From: Chloroflexota bacterium
Lineage (GTDB): Bacteria > Chloroflexota > Anaerolineae > Anaerolineales > Villigracilaceae
Reading direction: 5' to 3'
Length of the DNA stretch: 9,509 nucleotides
Assembly (NCBI GenBank): GCA_021796315.1
Contig: JAJYOH010000194.1
Coordinates: forward strand, 1-9,509
In this document: positions 6,633-9,509 of the stretch, piece by piece
Layout of the letters: each line of letters opens with the position of its first letter
How positions within the stretch are numbered: the first letter of the stretch is position 1
Translations under genes and position numbers: made by a program
The notes under the pieces: generated by a model
Seen by the model: the letters and a program-made list of their open reading frames with translations, nothing else
Databases searched by the model: none
What the model was told of the DNA's origin: nothing

Positions 6633-7786
6633 TTCAAATTTCTCGCCTGCTGCACCAACGCAGGCAAAGCCTTCAAGAAGGCATCCACATCATTTGGCGT
6701 TGTGTTCGCTCCCAACGTAACGCGCAGCGAACCAAGCCCCCACTCGCGCGACAGGCCGATGGCAGACATTACTTCGCTCGGTTCGGGATTGCCCGTTTTA
6801 CAAGCCGAACCGGATGAACAAGCAAAGCCTGCCGCATCCAGCAAAGTCAATAATAAATTTCCATCGACATCTTTGAACACAAAACTCGCGTGATTCGGCA
6901 AGCGTGATTCGAGATGACCAGTCAGTTTTGATTCTGGGATCGTCTCAAGAATATTTCCGATGATTTGATCTCGTAAAGGTTTGACATGCGCTATGCGCTG
7001 GTCGCGTTCTTCAACGGCCAGCCGTAGCGCTTCAGCAAAGCCAACGATGTAAGGCACATTTTGCGTTCCGGCACGCAGGCCATTTTCCTGGCCGCCGCCC
7101 GTTAGATGTGGGACGAGATTAATTCCTTTGCGGACATACAATGCCCCGACTCCTTTTGGACCGTAAAACTTGTGCCCGCCCAAGGAAATTAAATCAGCGC
7201 CCAAGCTTTTTGCATCCACTGGCAAATACGCGGCGGCTTGAACCGCGTCGGTATGAAAGAGAATATTGTTCTTTCGGCAAATCTCGGCAATTTCTTTGAT
7301 CGGGTTGATCGTGCCGATCTCGTTATTGGCATACATCACCGAGACCAACGCAGTCTTATCACAAATAGTCTTTTCAACCGCCTCCGGCGTGACCATGCCA
7401 TGCTCATTCACATCCAGCCATTCGACTTGGAAGCCGTGATATTTTTCCAGTTGTTCAGCCGTTTTGCTGATGGCATGATGTTCAGCACGTGAAGTGATGA
7501 TCCAGTCCGCGCCGGATTTTTCGCGCATGGCTAACGCCGCGCCGCGCAAAGCAAGATTGTCAGACTCGGAACCGCAGGAGGTAAAAATAATTTCATCAGA
7601 GAGACAATTTAACGCAGCAGCGACAGTTGCGCGGGCGGAGTCGATCGCAGCTTCGGCAATTTGTCCATAACGGTGAACCGATGACGGGTTCCCGAATGAA
7701 GCGGAAAAATACGGAAGCATCGCGTCAAAAACGCGCGGGTCGACGGGAGTTGTTGCAGCATAATCGAGGTAAATCTTTTCACTCAT
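6623..7786 (-). CDS. Cysteine desulfurase (IscS/NifS-type, class V aminotransferase fold)
   Basis: The 387-residue PLP enzyme removes sulfur from L-cysteine as a protein persulfide for Fe-S clusters and tRNA thiolation. Visible features are YLDYAATTPVDP (6-17), His103 in AEHHAISK (the residue that stacks on PLP), Asp180 in FHTDAVQ, and the PLP lysine Lys206 in GGHKFYGPKG. The catalytic Cys329 lies in SSGSACKTGNPEPS (324-337), and RAGTQNV is at 238-244. FTSCGSESDN (68-77) has Cys where many homologues have Gly. The start codon lies nine bases after a TATAAT and has no Shine-Dalgarno, so the mRNA is probably leaderless. Upstream of mnmA on the same strand, it is the likely sulfur donor for that enzyme. 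The last codons (NQR, stop) lie in a repeat arm flanking the GxxExxY gene. IscS and NifS cannot be separated with certainty, so no symbol is given. Confidence 0.95.
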   Translation of the reverse strand: MSEKIYLDYAATTPVDPRVFDAMLPYFSASFGNPSSVHRYGQIAEAAIDSARATVAAALNCLSDEIIFTSCGSESDNLALRGAALAMREKSGADWIITSRAEHHAISKTAEQLEKYHGFQVEWLDVNEHGMVTPEAVEKTICDKTALVSVMYANNEIGTINPIKEIAEICRKNNILFHTDAVQAAAYLPVDAKSLGADLISLGGHKFYGPKGVGALYVRKGINLVPHLTGGGQENGLRAGTQNVPYIVGFAEALRLAVEERDQRIAHVKPLRDQIIGNILETIPESKLTGHLESRLPNHASFVFKDVDGNLLLTLLDAAGFACSSGSACKTGNPEPSEVMSAIGLSREWGLGSLRVTLGANTTPNDVDAFLKALPALVQQARNLNQR

Positions 7787-7795
7787 AATTGGGAG

Positions 7796-7801
7796 ATTAT
7801 A
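7796..7801 (-). promoter_or_regulatory. -10 box of the cysteine desulfurase promoter (leaderless transcript)
   Basis: A perfect TATAAT on the minus strand is followed by nine bases (CTCCCAATT) and then the ATG at 7786-7784. The predicted mRNA start is at or within three bases of the start codon. The expected -35 position overlaps the region of the divergent plus-strand promoter, so the two promoters may interfere. Confidence 0.65.
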
Positions 7802-7822
7802 CCGCTTGCACTATTTGTTCGC

Positions 7823-7831
7823 TGATATAAT
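7823..7831 (+). promoter_or_regulatory. Extended -10 promoter of the phosphohexomutase gene
   Basis: TGA (7823-7825) followed by TATAAT (7826-7831) makes an extended -10. TTGCAC at 7806-7811 resembles a -35 but is only 14 bases away. The expected start near 7838 gives a leader of about 26 bases containing AGGAG (7855-7859), six bases from the ATG at 7865. Confidence 0.65.
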
Positions 7832-7864
7832 CCCGTCATTCATTTTTCAAATTCAGGAGTTCTT

Positions 7865-9295
7865 ATGCCCACTCAAATCAAATTCGGCACGGACGGCTGG
7901 CGCGGCGTCATCGCCGAGGATTACACTTTCGACAATGTCCGCCGATGCGCGCAGGGTTTCGCAACCTATCTGCTCTCAAAAGGCAAGCAGGGCCAGTGGG
8001 TAATTGTCGGCCACGATAAACGCTTCAGTTCGGAATTCTTCGCTGCGGCGGTCGCGGAAGTTTTGGCTGGCAACGGCTTGAAAGTTTATCTGACCGATGG
8101 CGCCACACCAACACCTGTCATCGCCTACGCGGTTGTGGATAAAAAAGCCGCGGGCGCGGTCAATATTACTGCCTCGCATAATCCGCCCACTGACAATGGA
8201 TTCAAGGTCCGCAACGAGACGGGCGGCGCGATCGACCCGGAGAGGTTGAAACAGATCGAAAGCAGTATTCCGGATTCAGTCGAAGCAGTGAAGCGGACAA
8301 TTTACGCCGATGCAGAAAAAGCTGGACAGATCGTCAAATTCGACGCGGCCGCGCCGTACATCGATCATCTCAGGCGCGATCATTTGATCGACCTGCAACC
8401 CATCAAAGACGCGGGCCTGACCGTCATGGTGGATGCGATGTGGGGCAACGGCGCAAACTGGTTCACGAGATTGCTGGCGGGCGGCAAAACCAAAGTGATC
8501 GAAATTCACAACGTGCGCAATCCGTCATTCCCCGAGATGAAACGACCGGAACCAATCCAACCGAACATCGATGTGGGCTTGCAGGCCACAATCGATAACA
8601 AGGCTGATGTCCTGCTTATCACCGATGGCGATGCTGATCGTTGCGGCATCGGCGACGAAAACGGAAAATTCATCAACCAATTGCGCGTTTATGCGTTGCT
8701 GGCTTATTACCTGCTCGAAATCCGCGGACTGCGCGGTCCAATTGTCAAGACGCTTTCGACCACGACCATGCTCAATAAGCTCGGCAAACTTTATAATGTA
8801 CCGGTTTATGAAACAGGCGTGGGATTCAAATACGTCGCGCCCAAGATGACCGAGACGAATGCGTTAATTGGCGGTGAAGAAAGCGGCGGCTATGCGTTCC
8901 GCGGCAACGTCCCCGAACGTGATGGTATTCTGGCAGGCTTGTATATGCTCGACATGATGGTCAAAACCGGCAAGAAACCCACCGAATTGTTGAAAATATT
9001 ATTCGACAAAGTCGGCGGTGAATATTTCTATGACCGCGTTGACAGTCCATTCAGCGGCGACCACAAAATACGCGCAGAGATCATCTTGAAAGCCAAACCA
9101 AAAACGCTCGGCGGATTGAAAGTCACCGACTTGATCACCGTGGACGGTTTCCAATTCAAACTCGAGGATGGCGGCTGGATGTTGATCCGCTTCAGCGGCA
9201 CCGAGCCGATCCTGCGTGTATATTGCGAAACCCGTCACGGCGATAAAGTGCAGGCCATTCTTCAAGACGGGTTGAAAGTTGCCGGAATAAAATAG
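7865..9295 (+). CDS. Alpha-D-phosphohexomutase (phosphoglucomutase/phosphomannomutase family)
   Basis: The 476-residue cytosolic enzyme moves a phosphate between C1 and C6 of a hexose (glucose, mannose or possibly glucosamine) via a phosphoserine. All four active-site loops are visible: catalytic Ser104 in [16 protein letters not shown] (100-115); the metal loop DGDADR (254-259) with three Asp ligands; the sugar-specificity loop GEESGG (337-342); and the phosphate loop [14 protein letters not shown] (442-455). KFGTDGWRG (6-14) is the standard N-terminus. The length is normal. AGGAG six bases upstream supports the start, and an extended -10 lies 34 bases before the ATG. The GEESGG loop is shared by enzymes acting on glucose and mannose, so the substrate stays open. 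A TatD-family gene follows almost directly, suggesting an operon. The gene is divergent from the cysteine desulfurase across a 78-base shared promoter region. Confidence 0.95.
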   Translation: MPTQIKFGTDGWRGVIAEDYTFDNVRRCAQGFATYLLSKGKQGQWVIVGHDKRFSSEFFAAAVAEVLAGNGLKVYLTDGATPTPVIAYAVVDKKAAGAVNITASHNPPTDNGFKVRNETGGAIDPERLKQIESSIPDSVEAVKRTIYADAEKAGQIVKFDAAAPYIDHLRRDHLIDLQPIKDAGLTVMVDAMWGNGANWFTRLLAGGKTKVIEIHNVRNPSFPEMKRPEPIQPNIDVGLQATIDNKADVLLITDGDADRCGIGDENGKFINQLRVYALLAYYLLEIRGLRGPIVKTLSTTTMLNKLGKLYNVPVYETGVGFKYVAPKMTETNALIGGEESGGYAFRGNVPERDGILAGLYMLDMMVKTGKKPTELLKILFDKVGGEYFYDRVDSPFSGDHKIRAEIILKAKPKTLGGLKVTDLITVDGFQFKLEDGGWMLIRFSGTEPILRVYCETRHGDKVQAILQDGLKVAGIK

Positions 9296-9326
9296 TGTCA
9301 GGAGGAACACTGGCGCACTTGACACT
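9294..9326 (+). repeat. Inverted repeat enclosing the TatD ribosome-binding site
   Basis: AGTGTCA (9294-9300) is an exact inverted match of TGACACT (9320-9326). The 19-base loop contains the Shine-Dalgarno-like AGGAGG (strictly 9300-9305, its first base in the stem). A smaller alternative hairpin, AGTGT (9294-9298) with ACACT (9307-9311), also puts GGAGG in its loop. Either could modulate translation of the TatD-family gene. Function is inferred only. Confidence 0.4.
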
Positions 9327-9347
9327 TGAAACTTGGCACTTGAAACT
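9317..9347 (+). repeat. Tandem heptamer repeat (ACTTGnn) x4
   Basis: Four consecutive seven-base units start at 9317, 9324, 9331 and 9338 (ACTTGAC, ACTTGAA, ACTTGGC, ACTTGAA), followed by a partial ACT. They lie between the TatD-family ribosome-binding site and the conserved part of its coding region. Each carries a TTG; those at 9319 and 9340 are in the TatD frame. Confidence 0.75.
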
Positions 9348-9509
9348 CACCGACACTCACTGCCATCTGGATCTAAATAAATTCGACGCAGATCGTGATG
9401 CGGTAATTCAACGCGCTCGCAAGGCCGGACTGACCAGAATCTTAATCCCGGCTCTAACTCTCGACTCAAGCAGGGCCGCCGTTAAATTGGCCGAATCTCA
9501 TCCCATGCA
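9319..9509 (+). CDS. TatD-family metal-dependent hydrolase (N-terminal part)
   Basis: The frame LTDTHCHLDLNKF begins at 9346 and shows the HxH metal-binding motif that opens TatD-family metallo-hydrolases (amidohydrolase superfamily; TatD is a 3'-5' exonuclease and other members are uncharacterised). It continues as AVIQRARKAGLTRILIPAL, the expected first beta-alpha units, and runs off the window end after about 55 conserved residues. The start is uncertain. TTG at 9340 gives a family-like MKLTDTHCHLD but has no near ribosome-binding site; TTG at 9319, used here, lies 13 bases after AGGAGG (9300-9305); CTG at 9310 and GTG at 9295 are further options. No ATG is available upstream in frame. The ambiguity comes from a heptamer repeat lying between the ribosome-binding site and the conserved coding region. 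It follows the phosphohexomutase gene closely and may be cotranscribed. Confidence 0.85.
   Translation, partial: MTLETWHLKLTDTHCHLDLNKFDADRDAVIQRARKAGLTRILIPALTLDSSRAAVKLAESHPM

Noticed and set aside
9317..9347. CRISPR array from the tandem ACTTGnn units
   Set aside because: The units are seven bases with no spacers and no Cas genes nearby; it is a simple tandem repeat.

Overview
The window looks like a bacterial chromosome segment, most likely from an uncultured Anaerolineae-type Chloroflexi. That placement is inferred from overall protein flavour: a Thr/Pro-rich linker joined to an extracellular beta-type domain in the first gene, the style of the AspRS and AsnRS sequences, a mid-to-high GC content, and intergenic spaces filled with short interspersed repeats. 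It rests on no database search. Gene content is mostly housekeeping, and every long gene appears intact except the two cut by the window edges.

Layout. 1-411 (+) is the C-terminal end of an extracellular-type protein. 412-773 is a long gap with no long gene; it holds a promoter, a 30-codon Asn/Asp-rich leader peptide, an antiterminator/terminator pair and a palindromic repeat. Next comes an aspS-asnS pair (+, 774-3984), whose genes are separated by a second palindromic repeat. From 7786 down to 4078 on the minus strand lie a cysteine desulfurase, a GxxExxY protein in a repeat-flanked, AT-rich insert, mnmA, a small membrane protein and a DedA-family protein. At 7865-9295 (+) is an alpha-D-phosphohexomutase, followed by the start of a TatD-family hydrolase that runs off the window.

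How the genes work together. aspS and asnS make Asp-tRNA and Asn-tRNA. The leader ahead of them encodes a peptide containing SNNNSDNDNDD, followed by a textbook pair of mutually exclusive RNA hairpins. The operon therefore appears to be controlled by ribosome-mediated transcription attenuation that senses both charged tRNAs whose synthetases it encodes. This is the most interesting item in the window. The cysteine desulfurase and MnmA belong to one pathway: sulfur taken from cysteine is passed on for 2-thiolation of U34 in tRNA. The GxxExxY gene sits between them like a later insertion. Two transcription units (the leader peptide and the cysteine desulfurase) have TATAAT followed by exactly nine bases and then ATG, which suggests leaderless mRNAs.
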